Positions 1 to 7,969 of a DNA stretch of 64,000 nt are shown here, piece after piece. Source of the stretch: Pseudomonas sp. RIT-PI-q (lineage in GTDB: Bacteria; Pseudomonadota; Gammaproteobacteria; Pseudomonadales; Pseudomonadaceae). Numbering within the stretch: the stretch's first letter is position 1; each line of letters opens with the position of its first letter. The stretch is taken from contig NZ_LHPC01000040.1 of the NCBI RefSeq assembly GCF_001297125.1, positions 62,001 through 126,000 of the forward strand, given 5' to 3'. The position numbers were made by a program, and so were the translations under genes. The notes beneath the pieces are model-generated. The model was not told the DNA's origin. It saw nothing but the letters and a program-made list of their open reading frames with translations, and did no database searches.

Positions 1-1671
1 ACCGAACGCAAGCTCACCGAGCAGGCGCTGCGCCAGAGTCAGACCGAGCTGCAGCTGATCATCAACGCCATGCCGATCCTGATCAGCTACGTCGACAGCG
101 ACGAACGCTTTCGCCTGAACAACGCGGCCTATCTGGACTGGTACGGCCTGACACCCCAGGAACTCTTCGGCCGCACCGTTCGTGAAGTCCTCGGTGAAGA
201 AGCCTATGCCTTGCGTGCCGAGCACATCGCCGAGGCACTGTCCGGTAAGCCTTGCTGTTTCAGCATCAGCACCCCGCACCGGGATGGCAGCATTCGCCAT
301 GCCCTGATGAATTACTTGCCGCGCCACGGCGCCGATGGTGCGGTGAATGGTTTCTACATTTTTGTGATCGACGAAACCGAGCGCAAGCAAACCGAAGAAG
401 CCCTGCGCAATCTCAACGAAACCCTTGAGGAGCGGGTCGCCGCCCGCACCCGACAATTGGCCGAGGCCAATGAAAGGCTGCTCAACGAGATGTTCGAGCG
501 CGAGCGCGCCGAAGAGGCGTTGCGGCATGCGCAGAAAATGGAAGCGGTCGGCCAGCTCACGGGCGGCATCGCCCATGACTTCAACAACATGCTTACCGGG
601 ATCATTGGCAGCCTCGACCTCATGCAACGCTACATTGCCGACGGGCGCGCCGCCGAAATTGGCCGGTTCACCGAAGCGGCGGTGTCGTCGGCCAACCGCG
701 CCGCCGCCCTGACCCATCGCCTGCTGGCGTTCTCCCGACGTCAGTCGCTGGATCGCAAGCCCTTGAACGCCAACGAGCTGATCCATTCCCTGGAAGACCT
801 GCTAAGCCGGACCAAGGGCGATCACATCGAGCTCAAGTTGCAACTGGCCGATGAAGTGTGGCCGGTCAGCACCGACGTCAGCCAACTGGAAAACGCCCTG
901 CTCAACCTGGTGATCAACGCCCGGGACGCCATGCCCGATGGCGGCGAGTTGCTGATCGAAACCGATAATGTGTATCTCGACGGCACTGACATCACCACTC
1001 TGGAGACGGTCAAGGCCGGCGATTACGTGATGATCGCCGTCAGCGACAACGGCACCGGCATGACCCCGTCGGTGCTGGCAAAGGCTTTCGACCCGTTCTT
1101 CACCACCAAACCCATCGGCCAGGGCACCGGGCTCGGGCTGTCGATGATCTATGGTTTCGCCCAGCAGTCGGGCGGACACGTGAGCCTGCACAGCGTGCCC
1201 GGTCAGGGCACCAGCGTTCGCCTGTATCTGCCACGGTTGCACGTCGCGGTGCCGGAAAACACCTTGTTGCCGGTCACGGGCGAGACGCCAGCGGCGATTG
1301 CCGGCGAAACCGTGGTGCTGGTGGAAGACGACCCGGCGGTGCGGATGCTGGTGCTCGACCTGCTCAACGAGCTGGGCTATCACGCCCATGAAGCGGAAGA
1401 CGCGAAGACCGCCCTGCCCTTGCTGGAATCGGACCTGCGGGTTGACCTGCTGGTGACCGATGTCGGGCTGCCGGGGATGAACGGTCGACAACTGGCGGAA
1501 ATCGCGCGCCAGCACCGCCCGGAACTCAAGGTGCTGTTCATGACCGGTTATGCGGAGAAAGCCGCCGAACGCCAGGGCTTCCTGGAGGAAGGCATGGACA
1601 TGGTGTCCAAACCCTTCTCCATCGACTTGCTGGCCAACAAGATTCGCACGATGATCGGCCAATCCGAGTGA
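1..1671 (+). CDS. PAS-containing hybrid histidine kinase/response regulator (5' truncated)
   Basis: The reading frame is open from base 1 (TERKLTEQALRQ...), so the true start lies outside the window. Visible parts, in order: a PAS domain (about bases 40-380), a coiled-coil linker ending in a second coil (about 380-530), a HisKA dimerisation helix with the phospho-acceptor His in GGIAHDFNN (His codon at 574-576), an HATPase domain with N-box NLVINARDAMPDGG and G-boxes DNGTGM and GTGLGLS, then a C-terminal receiver domain with LVEDD and the phospho-acceptor Asp in LLVTDVGLPGMNG. It should sense a signal through PAS, autophosphorylate, and pass phosphate to its own REC domain. No membrane segment is visible in this part. 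The HisKA subtype resembles the one in the gene at the other end of the window. The input signal is unknown. Confidence 0.93.
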   Translation, partial: TERKLTEQALRQSQTELQLIINAMPILISYVDSDERFRLNNAAYLDWYGLTPQELFGRTVREVLGEEAYALRAEHIAEALSGKPCCFSISTPHRDGSIRHALMNYLPRHGADGAVNGFYIFVIDETERKQTEEALRNLNETLEERVAARTRQLAEANERLLNEMFERERAEEALRHAQKMEAVGQLTGGIAHDFNNMLTGIIGSLDLMQRYIADGRAAEIGRFTEAAVSSANRAAALTHRLLAFSRRQSLDRKPLNANELIHSLEDLLSRTKGDHIELKLQLADEVWPVSTDVSQLENALLNLVINARDAMPDGGELLIETDNVYLDGTDITTLETVKAGDYVMIAVSDNGTGMTPSVLAKAFDPFFTTKPIGQGTGLGLSMIYGFAQQSGGHVSLHSVPGQGTSVRLYLPRLHVAVPENTLLPVTGETPAAIAGETVVLVEDDPAVRMLVLDLLNELGYHAHEAEDAKTALPLLESDLRVDLLVTDVGLPGMNGRQLAEIARQHRPELKVLFMTGYAEKAAERQGFLEEGMDMVSKPFSIDLLANKIRTMIGQSE

Positions 1672-1725
1672 GTTAAGGCATAATCGCGCGCCCCGCTGTC
1701 ACGACCGTTACAAGGTGTCTGCCCC

Positions 1726-2001
1726 ATGAAAGCTCAAGCCCGCCATATTCTGGTGAAAACCTCGGAAGAAGCCGAGCAGCTCAAACAACGCATCGCCAAG
1801 GGCGAAGCCTTCGATGTGCTGGCCAAGAAGTTCTCCACCTGCCCGTCCGGCAAGCGCGGCGGCGACCTGGGTGAGGTGCGGCCGGGGCAGATGGTGGGGG
1901 TGATTGATGCGGTGATCTTCAAAAAGCCGCTGCGGGTGGTGCATGGGCCGATCAAGAGCAAGTTTGGGTATCACCTGGTGCAGGTGTTTTACCGGGATTG
2001 A
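1726..2001 (+). CDS. ppiC: Small parvulin-type peptidyl-prolyl cis-trans isomerase (PpiC family)
   Basis: This is a 91-aa stand-alone parvulin domain with no signal peptide, so it is probably cytoplasmic. It starts MKAQARHILVKTSEEAEQL and contains the family motifs ARHILV, FSTCPSGKRGGDLGEV and KSKFGYHLVQV. Parvulins catalyse cis/trans isomerisation of Xaa-Pro bonds. The length matches the E. coli PpiC/Par10 type. AAGG lies about 10 bases before the ATG. It follows the kinase gene by 54 bases, but nothing suggests a shared function. Confidence 0.93.
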   Translation: MKAQARHILVKTSEEAEQLKQRIAKGEAFDVLAKKFSTCPSGKRGGDLGEVRPGQMVGVIDAVIFKKPLRVVHGPIKSKFGYHLVQVFYRD

Positions 2002-2016
2002 GGTGTTGGCTTTAAG

Positions 2017-2117
2017 GCCTCATCGCGGGCAAGCCCGCTCCCACAGGGATTTGTGAGTTGCCATGGATTGCAGCCCCCCCAAAAAACTGTGGGAGCGGGC
2101 TTGCCCGCGATCCGATG
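2017..2117. repeat. REP doublet (inverted pair)
   Basis: Two inverted REP cores (ATCGCGGGCAAGCCCGCTCC and its complement) flank about 35 bases downstream of the parvulin gene. They lie between convergent genes. Confidence 0.85.
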
Positions 2118-2141
2118 GCGCAGCCAGCGGCCATTCACCCT

Positions 2142-3074
2142 TTACTTCGGAATCAGTGCCCCAGGCACCTGAATCACCCGACTCGCCAACCGATGCCCCG
2201 CCTCGGCCGCCTCCGCCGGGCTGCCACCTTTCAGCCGACTGGCCAAATACGCCGCACTAAACGAATCCCCCGCCGCCGTGGTATCCACCACTCGCGGAAC
2301 CACCTGAGCCGGCACTTCAAACAACTCCCCGTCACAGCGAATCAAACACGCCTCGGCGCCGCGCTTGAGCACCACTTCAGGCGTGCCGATCTGCTCGTAA
2401 GCGGCAAACACCGCCTCGACATCGGAAAAATGAAACAGCGCCTGCTCGTCATCGACCGTCAGCAACGCCAGGTCGACGTAGGGTAAAACGCTGCGATACG
2501 CCGCCCGCGCTTCCTCGATCGAGGCCCACAAACGTGGCCGATAGTTGTTGTCAAAAACGATCCGCGCATCCCGCTGCCGGGCCTCGATCAGGGTTTCCAG
2601 CAGCTTCTCTCGTCCCTGCACACCGAGCACCGCCAGGGTAATGCCACTGAAATACAGCACGTCGTAATCCGGCAGCGCCGCCAGAATCGGTGCGGCGGCC
2701 GGGGTGGTGAAGCAATCACGGACGGCCGCCTCGTTGCGCCAGTAGAGAAAACGCCGCTCACCAGCGGCGTCGGTCTGGATGCAATACAAGCCAGGCAGTC
2801 GGCCGGGCAAGCGCTGGACCATGCCAAGCCCGATGTTTTCCTCAGCCCAGCTCTGGCACATGGCATCGCTGAAACTGTCATCACCCAGTGCGGTGACGTA
2901 GTCGACCGTGCCGCCCTCGGCCAACTCCCGGGACAGGTAGACCGCCGTGTTCAGGGTGTCGCCGCCGAAGCTTTGTTGCAGGCTGCCGTCGGCGCGCTGT
3001 TGCAGCTCGATCATGCATTCGCCGATCAGGGCGATGCGCGGGGTGTTGGGGCCCAGGGTGTTGATGGTGTGCAT
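2142..3074 (-). CDS. kdgK: PfkB-family sugar kinase, probable 2-keto-3-deoxygluconate kinase
   Basis: This is a 310-aa ribokinase/PfkB-fold kinase. It shows the N-terminal RIALIGECMIEL strand, the GGDTLNTAVYLSREL substrate-binding segment and the C-terminal VVDTTAAGDSFSAAYLA signature, whose Asp is the catalytic base. The overall pattern (GE-MIEL, GDTLN) fits 2-dehydro-3-deoxygluconate kinases (KDG to KDPG, feeding the Entner-Doudoroff pathway). I chose the ATG at 3072-3074 because the reading frame upstream only translates a REP element. It is the last gene of a same-strand cluster holding a PLP enzyme, an IclR regulator and an ABC transporter, which suggests that KDG is made by the upstream enzyme. 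Ribokinase-family substrates are easily misassigned, so the KDG assignment is inference. Confidence 0.88.
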   Translation of the reverse strand: MHTINTLGPNTPRIALIGECMIELQQRADGSLQQSFGGDTLNTAVYLSRELAEGGTVDYVTALGDDSFSDAMCQSWAEENIGLGMVQRLPGRLPGLYCIQTDAAGERRFLYWRNEAAVRDCFTTPAAAPILAALPDYDVLYFSGITLAVLGVQGREKLLETLIEARQRDARIVFDNNYRPRLWASIEEARAAYRSVLPYVDLALLTVDDEQALFHFSDVEAVFAAYEQIGTPEVVLKRGAEACLIRCDGELFEVPAQVVPRVVDTTAAGDSFSAAYLASRLKGGSPAEAAEAGHRLASRVIQVPGALIPK

Positions 3075-3116
3075 TGTTCTTGGGTCTCTGGTGTTGCGAT
3101 GGTGTCCAGGAGGATG

Positions 3117-3186
3117 TCTTCGCGGGCGAGCCTCGCTCCTACAGGTGAGCGCGTGCTCTTGTAGGAGCGAGGCTTGCCCGCGAAGG
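3117..3186. repeat. REP doublet
   Basis: CTTCGCGGGCGAGCCTCGC and the inverted GTAGGAGCGAGGCTTGCCC form a hairpin-capable pair between the PLP-enzyme gene and kdgK. It sits inside the presumed transcript. Confidence 0.85.
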
Positions 3187-3206
3187 CCGCACCTCGGTCT
3201 CAAACC

Positions 3207-4424
3207 TTAGAAACAGGTTTCCATGGTTTCGATGACGTTCAAATGTTCATCCACCAGGCAGCCGATCCGCCACTTGTCGAACGTCAGGCACGGGTGCGAA
3301 GTGCCAAACGAAATGATGTCGCCCACGCGCAACTCAACCCCCGGCGCCACGGTCATGAACGCATGCTGGTCCATCACCGCTGTCACTTTGCAGGCACTCA
3401 CGTCGTCGCCCGTCGCCGGCACCACGCCGGCCTTGTAACGCAACAACGGCACCGGCAAACCGGCGTCGTAGGCCACGTCGCGTTTACCCAGGGCGATCAC
3501 CGCAAACCCTGGCTCCGGCAACGATTGCACGTGCGCCCAGACTTCCAGCGCCGGGCGCAGGCCTTCGTGCAGGTCGCTGCGGCGGTCGAGCACGCAACAT
3601 TGCGCTTCTTTGTAGATGCCATGGTCGTGCGCCACATAACTGCCGGGACGCAGCACGCTGAGGAAACGCCCGGCGGCGTTCTGTGCTTCAAAGGATTCGG
3701 CGATCAAGTCGTACCAGGCCGAACCCGACGCGGTGATGATCGGCTTGGCGATTGCGAATGCGCCGCTGTCCTGCAACTGCACCGCCAGACGCACCAGGGA
3801 CGCGGCGAATTCGCGGATGCCGCTCACGGCATGATCACCGTGGATCACGCCTTCGTAGCCTTCGATCCCGGTCAGCGCCAGGGCCGGTTGCGCGTTGATG
3901 GCCTTGGCCAGTGCGACGACTTCCTCTTCCGAACGGCAACCGCAACGGCCGCCGACCACGCCGTACTCGATCATCACGTTCAAGCGCACGCCACGCGAGG
4001 CGAAATAGGCGCCGAGGTCAGCGACGTTGTCCGGGTGATCGACCATGCAATGGAAATCGAACGCCGGGTCCGCCAGCAGATCGGCGATCAGCGCCATGTT
4101 CGGCGTGCCGACCAACTGGTTGGCCATCAACACCCGATGCACGCCATGGGCATAGGCCGCACGGGTCTGGGTGGCGCTGGCGAGGGTGATGCCCCAGGCA
4201 CCGGCGTCGAGTTGGCGGCGGAACAGCGCCGGGGTCATGCTGGTTTTGCCGTGGGGCGCGAGTTCCGCGCCGCTGTTGCTGACGAAAGTCTGCATCCAGC
4301 GAATGTTGTGTTCCAGCGCTTCGCGATGCAGCACCAGCGCTGGTAGGCTGACGTCGCGCACCAGGTTGGCGCCAGTGTGGGCAAAACCCTTTTCCACGGC
4401 GGCAGTATTTTTGGCAGAAGACAT
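3207..4424 (-). CDS. D-threonine aldolase/D-serine dehydratase-fold PLP enzyme (candidate D-glucosaminate dehydratase)
   Basis: The product is 405 aa, a fold-III (alanine-racemase-like) PLP enzyme. The N-terminal barrel carries the PLP lysine in LAPHGKTSMTP (Lys60), and the C-terminal beta domain has the His-x-Cys metal site in GTSHPCLTF (His377, Cys379) typical of D-serine dehydratase and D-threonine aldolase relatives. Members use PLP plus a divalent metal to dehydrate or cleave D-beta-hydroxy amino acids. The ATG at 4422-4424 has GAGGAG seven bases upstream, better than the in-frame ATG 15 bases earlier. The neighbours are RidA (clears enamine/imine intermediates), an amino-acid ABC transporter and KDG kinase. 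The simplest reading is D-glucosaminate to KDG plus ammonia. Other possible substrates are D-serine, D-threonine or hydroxy-D-aspartate. Confidence 0.88.
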   Translation of the reverse strand: MSSAKNTAAVEKGFAHTGANLVRDVSLPALVLHREALEHNIRWMQTFVSNSGAELAPHGKTSMTPALFRRQLDAGAWGITLASATQTRAAYAHGVHRVLMANQLVGTPNMALIADLLADPAFDFHCMVDHPDNVADLGAYFASRGVRLNVMIEYGVVGGRCGCRSEEEVVALAKAINAQPALALTGIEGYEGVIHGDHAVSGIREFAASLVRLAVQLQDSGAFAIAKPIITASGSAWYDLIAESFEAQNAAGRFLSVLRPGSYVAHDHGIYKEAQCCVLDRRSDLHEGLRPALEVWAHVQSLPEPGFAVIALGKRDVAYDAGLPVPLLRYKAGVVPATGDDVSACKVTAVMDQHAFMTVAPGVELRVGDIISFGTSHPCLTFDKWRIGCLVDEHLNVIETMETCF

Positions 4425-4463
4425 GGTCGAACTCCTCACATTCGCGGCCGCAGGCAGCCGCTG

Positions 4464-5228
4464 TTATTCGTTGATGCGACGGGCCAGGCTGTTGGCGCTG
4501 TCGATCAGCACCCGGCGATAGTCGTTGTAGTTTTTCTTCGCATCGGCCCGTGGGGCGACGATGCACAGGGTCGCAATGGCCACGCCGCTCGGGTCTTTGA
4601 CCGGGGCGGCGAAGCAATGGGTAAAGGTGTCGGCGACGCTATCGAAAGAGAAGAACCCGTCGATACCGGCCTGACGGATTTCCTCGAGAAACTGCTCCAG
4701 CGGCAAGCGTTCGCCACCCGGCAGGATGAAGTCGTCGTGGTCAATCAGGTCGATGATTTCCTGGTCGCTCAGGTGCGTCAGCAGCAAGCGTCCGGAGGCG
4801 GTCCAGGGGATCGGCGCGTTCTCGCCGATGTCCGAGGAAATGCGGAAATGCCGCTCGCCCTCTTTCATCAACGCCACGGTGTATTTGCGCCCGTTGAGCA
4901 GGCACATCTGCGCGGTTTCGTGGGTCTGGCTGACGATCTCCTGCAAGGCGTGATCGGCCTCGCGGGTCAGGTCGAAATGACGCAAATGCGCCTGCCCGAG
5001 AAAGTACAGCTGACGGCCGAGGTAGACGTGACCGTCCTTGCCCACGGGTTCGAGAATCCGCCGCTCCAGCAGGGAAGCCACCAGTTCGTAGACCGTGGAT
5101 TTCGGGCTGCCGATACCGCTGGCGATTTCGTTCGGGCGCAGGGGTTGGCCGATCTCCTTGAGGAAATCGAGGATATCGAACGCCCGGTCCAGACCGCGAG
5201 CCCGGCGCTTGATGGTGTCTTCGGTCAT
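4464..5228 (-). CDS. IclR-family transcriptional regulator
   Basis: The protein is 254 aa. It has an N-terminal winged helix (about residues 8-70, with ALDRAFDILDFLKE and SPKSTVYELVASL) and a C-terminal IclR effector domain (about 85-250) ending in the family-like DYRRVLIDSANSLARRI. IclR proteins bind small carbon acids and repress or activate catabolic operons. It sits inside the same-strand cluster between ridA and the PLP-enzyme gene (39 bases upstream of that start), so it is the likely local regulator. AAGGGGAA precedes the ATG. The effector cannot be read from sequence; KDG or the transported amino sugar acid is a guess. Confidence 0.93.
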   Translation of the reverse strand: MTEDTIKRRARGLDRAFDILDFLKEIGQPLRPNEIASGIGSPKSTVYELVASLLERRILEPVGKDGHVYLGRQLYFLGQAHLRHFDLTREADHALQEIVSQTHETAQMCLLNGRKYTVALMKEGERHFRISSDIGENAPIPWTASGRLLLTHLSDQEIIDLIDHDDFILPGGERLPLEQFLEEIRQAGIDGFFSFDSVADTFTHCFAAPVKDPSGVAIATLCIVAPRADAKKNYNDYRRVLIDSANSLARRINE

Positions 5229-5284
5229 GTCAGTGGTTCCCCTTCAAAATGCCGGGAGTTTACCTAGGGTGTTGCAGTGACCGT

Positions 5285-5362
5285 TAGGCCGTCTTCGCTG
5301 GCAAGCCAGCTCCTACAGGTAATCGTCGTCTGTAGGAGCGAGGCTTGCCCGCGAAGAATTCA
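5285..5362. repeat. REP doublet of mixed type
   Basis: CTTCGCTGGCAAGCCAGCTCC is followed by an inverted GTAGGAGCGAGGCTTGCCC. It lies between ridA and the IclR gene, within the cluster. Confidence 0.8.
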
Positions 5363-5371
5363 CCGCAAGTC

Positions 5372-5761
5372 TCAGGCCTTTTTCTTGTACGCGATGCAGT
5401 CGATCTCAACCTTGCAGTCGACCATCATGTTCGCCTGCACACAGGCCCGGGCCGGTGCGTGTTCGCTTTTGAAGTACTCGGAAAACACCTTATTGAAACT
5501 GGTGAAATCCCGCGGATCGTCCAGCCACACGCCAGCACGCACCACATCTTCCAGGCCATAACCGGCCTCTTGCAGAATCGCGATCAGGTTCTTCATGGTC
5601 TGATGGGTCTGTTCGACAATGCCGCCAGCAATAATCTCGCCGTCCACCGCCGGCACCTGCCCGGAAACGTGCAGCCAGCCATCGGCTTCAACGGCGCGGG
5701 CGAAAGGACGAGGCGTGCCGCCTGCAGCGGAGCTGCCGGTGCCGTAACGAGTAATGCTCAT
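5372..5761 (-). CDS. RidA-family enamine/imine deaminase
   Basis: The 129-aa product has the YjgF/YER057c/UK114 fold. Recognisable segments are the N-terminal GTGSSAAGG...PFARAVEADGWLHVSGQ, the central EIIAGGIVEQTHQTMKNL and RAGVWLDDPRDF, and RACVQANMMVDCKVEIDCIAY at the end, with the usual Arg of the active site in PARACVQA. RidA proteins hydrolyse reactive enamine/imine intermediates released by PLP-dependent dehydratases. GGAG lies eight bases before the ATG. It is placed between the ABC transporter genes and the PLP-enzyme gene. This fits a role in completing deamination of the transported substrate and sparing the cell from enamine damage. Confidence 0.93.
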   Translation of the reverse strand: MSITRYGTGSSAAGGTPRPFARAVEADGWLHVSGQVPAVDGEIIAGGIVEQTHQTMKNLIAILQEAGYGLEDVVRAGVWLDDPRDFTSFNKVFSEYFKSEHAPARACVQANMMVDCKVEIDCIAYKKKA

Positions 5762-5791
5762 GAGTGTTTCTCCTGATTTGAAAGTGAAGGG

Positions 5792-6586
5792 TTAAAAGCG
5801 CGTGTTCTTGAGGAATTCCGTCAGACGCGGTGATTGCGGGCGCTCGAACAGTTCCTTGGGAGGCCCCTGCTCTTCGATGCGCCCCTGATTCATGAAAACG
5901 ATTTTGTCCGAAACCTCGAAGGCGAAACGCATCTCGTGGGTCACCAGCAGCATGGTCATGCCGTCTTCGGCCAGGCCTTTGATCACGTTGAGCACTTCGC
6001 CGACCAACTCCGGGTCGAGGGCCGAGGTGACTTCGTCGAACAGCATCAGGCTCGGGTTCATCGCAATCGCCCGGGCAATCGCCACGCGCTGCTGCTGACC
6101 GCCGGACAACTGGCCAGGATAGTGATCGCGGCGCTCCAGCAAACCGACGCGCTCCAGCCATTTTTCCGCCAAGGCAACCGCTTCATCCTTGTGCAGCTTC
6201 TTGACCTTGAGCAAACCGAGGGTGACGTTCTGCAACGCGGTGAGGTGCGGAAACAGGTTGAACTGCTGGAACGCCATGCCGGTCATGGCGCGGTGGCGGG
6301 CGATGACTTTTTCCGCGTGACGCACGCGTTTGCCGTTGACCTCGTCATAACCGATGGACTCACCATCGAGCATGATCTGCCCGCCCTGAAACTCTTCGAG
6401 CATGTTCACGCAACGCAGCAGCGTGGTCTTGCCGGAGCCACTGGAGCCGATCAGCGTGACCACGTTGCCGCGCTGCATGGTCAGGTCGACGCCCTTGAGC
6501 ACTTCGAGCTGGCCGTACTTTTTGTGCAACCCGCGAATGTCCAGCAGCGGTTGGCCGTTTTGTACGTTGGTTTGAGTCTGAGTCAT
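5792..6586 (-). CDS. Polar amino acid ABC transporter, ATP-binding protein
   Basis: The product is 264 aa and is a complete ABC ATPase: Walker A GSSGSGKTT, signature LSGGQQQRVAIARA, Walker B LMLFDEVTSALDPE, and the switch His in LLVTHEMRFA. It is closest in pattern to GlnQ/HisP/ArtP ATPases. The ATG lies inside the last codons of the upstream permease gene (4-base overlap), which indicates translational coupling. It powers the two permeases encoded just upstream for uptake of an amino-acid-like solute. Confidence 0.95.
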   Translation of the reverse strand: MTQTQTNVQNGQPLLDIRGLHKKYGQLEVLKGVDLTMQRGNVVTLIGSSGSGKTTLLRCVNMLEEFQGGQIMLDGESIGYDEVNGKRVRHAEKVIARHRAMTGMAFQQFNLFPHLTALQNVTLGLLKVKKLHKDEAVALAEKWLERVGLLERRDHYPGQLSGGQQQRVAIARAIAMNPSLMLFDEVTSALDPELVGEVLNVIKGLAEDGMTMLLVTHEMRFAFEVSDKIVFMNQGRIEEQGPPKELFERPQSPRLTEFLKNTRF

Positions 6587-7245
6587 GGCAAGGCCACCCG
6601 CTTTTCAATGTGCCGGCCGAGTAATTCGATGGCGTAGTTGATGACGAAAAACAGAAATCCGGCGAACAGGTAAAACTCCAGGGTCATGAAGGTGCGGGCG
6701 ATGATCTGCTGCGTACTGAGCAGCAGTTCGGCCACACCGATCACCGACAGCAAGGTCGAGGCCTTGACGATCTCGGTGGACGAGTTGACCCACGTCGGCA
6801 AAATCTGCCGCAGCGCTTGCGGCAACAACACGTAGCTCAAGGACTGGAAGAACGTCAGGCCGATGGCCTTGCTCGCTTCCATCTGGCCACTGGGCAACGC
6901 TTGCAACGCACCGCGCACGATCTCGGCGACGTGGGAGCCGCAAAACAGCGTCAACCCCAACGCACCGGCCTGAAACGCACTGATCTGCCAGCCCAGCGCC
7001 GGGGCCATATAGAAGCAGGCCAGGACCAAGACAAACACCGGCGTGCCGCGAATCAGGTCGACGTAAAAGCGAAACGGCGCACGCATCCAGAACTTGCCGT
7101 AGGTCAGCACCAGACCGGCGACGATGCCGACCAAAGTGCCCAGCAGAATCGCCAGCGCCGAGACCTGCACACTGGTCAAAAAGCCCTGCCACAGCACTTC
7201 CCGGGCGACCCATAATTCATGCAACCAACTGGGGGATTCGTACAT
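6583..7245 (-). CDS. Polar amino acid ABC transporter permease (HisM/GlnP type)
   Basis: The product is 220 aa with about five hydrophobic helices. The N-terminal region contains VLWQGFLTSVQVSALAI, and the EAA loop reads EASKAIGLTFFQSLSYVLLPQALR, the coupling helix that contacts the ATPase. AGGAGG is six bases from the ATG. It overlaps the ATPase gene by 4 bases and follows the second permease gene by 9 bases. The two permeases should form a heterodimeric channel in the inner membrane. Confidence 0.94.
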   Translation of the reverse strand: MYESPSWLHELWVAREVLWQGFLTSVQVSALAILLGTLVGIVAGLVLTYGKFWMRAPFRFYVDLIRGTPVFVLVLACFYMAPALGWQISAFQAGALGLTLFCGSHVAEIVRGALQALPSGQMEASKAIGLTFFQSLSYVLLPQALRQILPTWVNSSTEIVKASTLLSVIGVAELLLSTQQIIARTFMTLEFYLFAGFLFFVINYAIELLGRHIEKRVALP

Positions 7246-7254
7246 GGGGGCCTC

Positions 7255-7917
7255 CTATCGGCGAATCGCCAGACGCTGCTCGAGGTAACGCAGCAGCATG
7301 GCAATGAGGTAACAGGCCGCAACATAGAGCGCCGTGGTGACCAGCCAGGTTTCAATCACCCGGTAGCTCTCGACATTGATCTTGCGCGCGTAATAGGTCA
7401 GCTCCGGCACGGCAATCGCCGCCGCCAGCGAGGTGTCCTTGAACAGCGAAATGAAGTTGTTCGACAAGGCCGGCAGCACATTGCGCAGCATCACAGGCAC
7501 AGTGACGTAGGCCTTGACCTGCCATTCGCCGAGCCCGATGGCCAACCCGGCTTCGCGCTGGCCCTTGGGAATGCTCAACAGCCCGCCACGGAACACTTCG
7601 GTCAGATACGCCCCGGCGTACAACGACAGGGTGATGATGAACGACGGGATCTTGTCCAGGCGAATCCCCAGGCTCGGTAACGCAAAGTAGATCAACAGAA
7701 TCAACACCAGAATCGGCGTATTACGGATAACCGTCACATACACCGACGCCAGCACCCGCAACGCGCGGTGCTTTGAAAGCAAAGCAAACGCCATCAGCAG
7801 GCCGATCACGCAACCGATGGCGATCGACACCAAGGCCAGTTCGAGGCCCAGACCGAGCCCCGCCAGCAAGGTGTCGAAATCGCGCCACACGGCGGCAAAA
7901 TTCAACTGATAGTTCAT
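7255..7917 (-). CDS. Polar amino acid ABC transporter permease (second subunit)
   Basis: The product is 220 aa and multi-helical. The HisQ/GlnP-type N-terminus is followed by a hydrophobic core such as VSIAIGCVIGLLMAFALL, and the EAA loop reads REAGLAIGLGEWQVKAYVTVP. AAGG lies about 12 bases before the ATG. It is paired with the 6583-7245 permease, and both sit between the solute-binding protein and ATPase genes in the usual order for this transporter class. Confidence 0.94.
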   Translation of the reverse strand: MNYQLNFAAVWRDFDTLLAGLGLGLELALVSIAIGCVIGLLMAFALLSKHRALRVLASVYVTVIRNTPILVLILLIYFALPSLGIRLDKIPSFIITLSLYAGAYLTEVFRGGLLSIPKGQREAGLAIGLGEWQVKAYVTVPVMLRNVLPALSNNFISLFKDTSLAAAIAVPELTYYARKINVESYRVIETWLVTTALYVAACYLIAMLLRYLEQRLAIRR

Positions 7918-7969
7918 GGTCAGCAGTACCTTGAGCGGGGCGATTTAAAACCGCCCCACTCTCACGGGA

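Noticed and set aside
3117..3203. N-terminal extension of the kdgK product from an earlier start
   Set aside because: The extra codons only translate a REP element (RSEARPRR-type peptide) and lack a ribosome-binding site.
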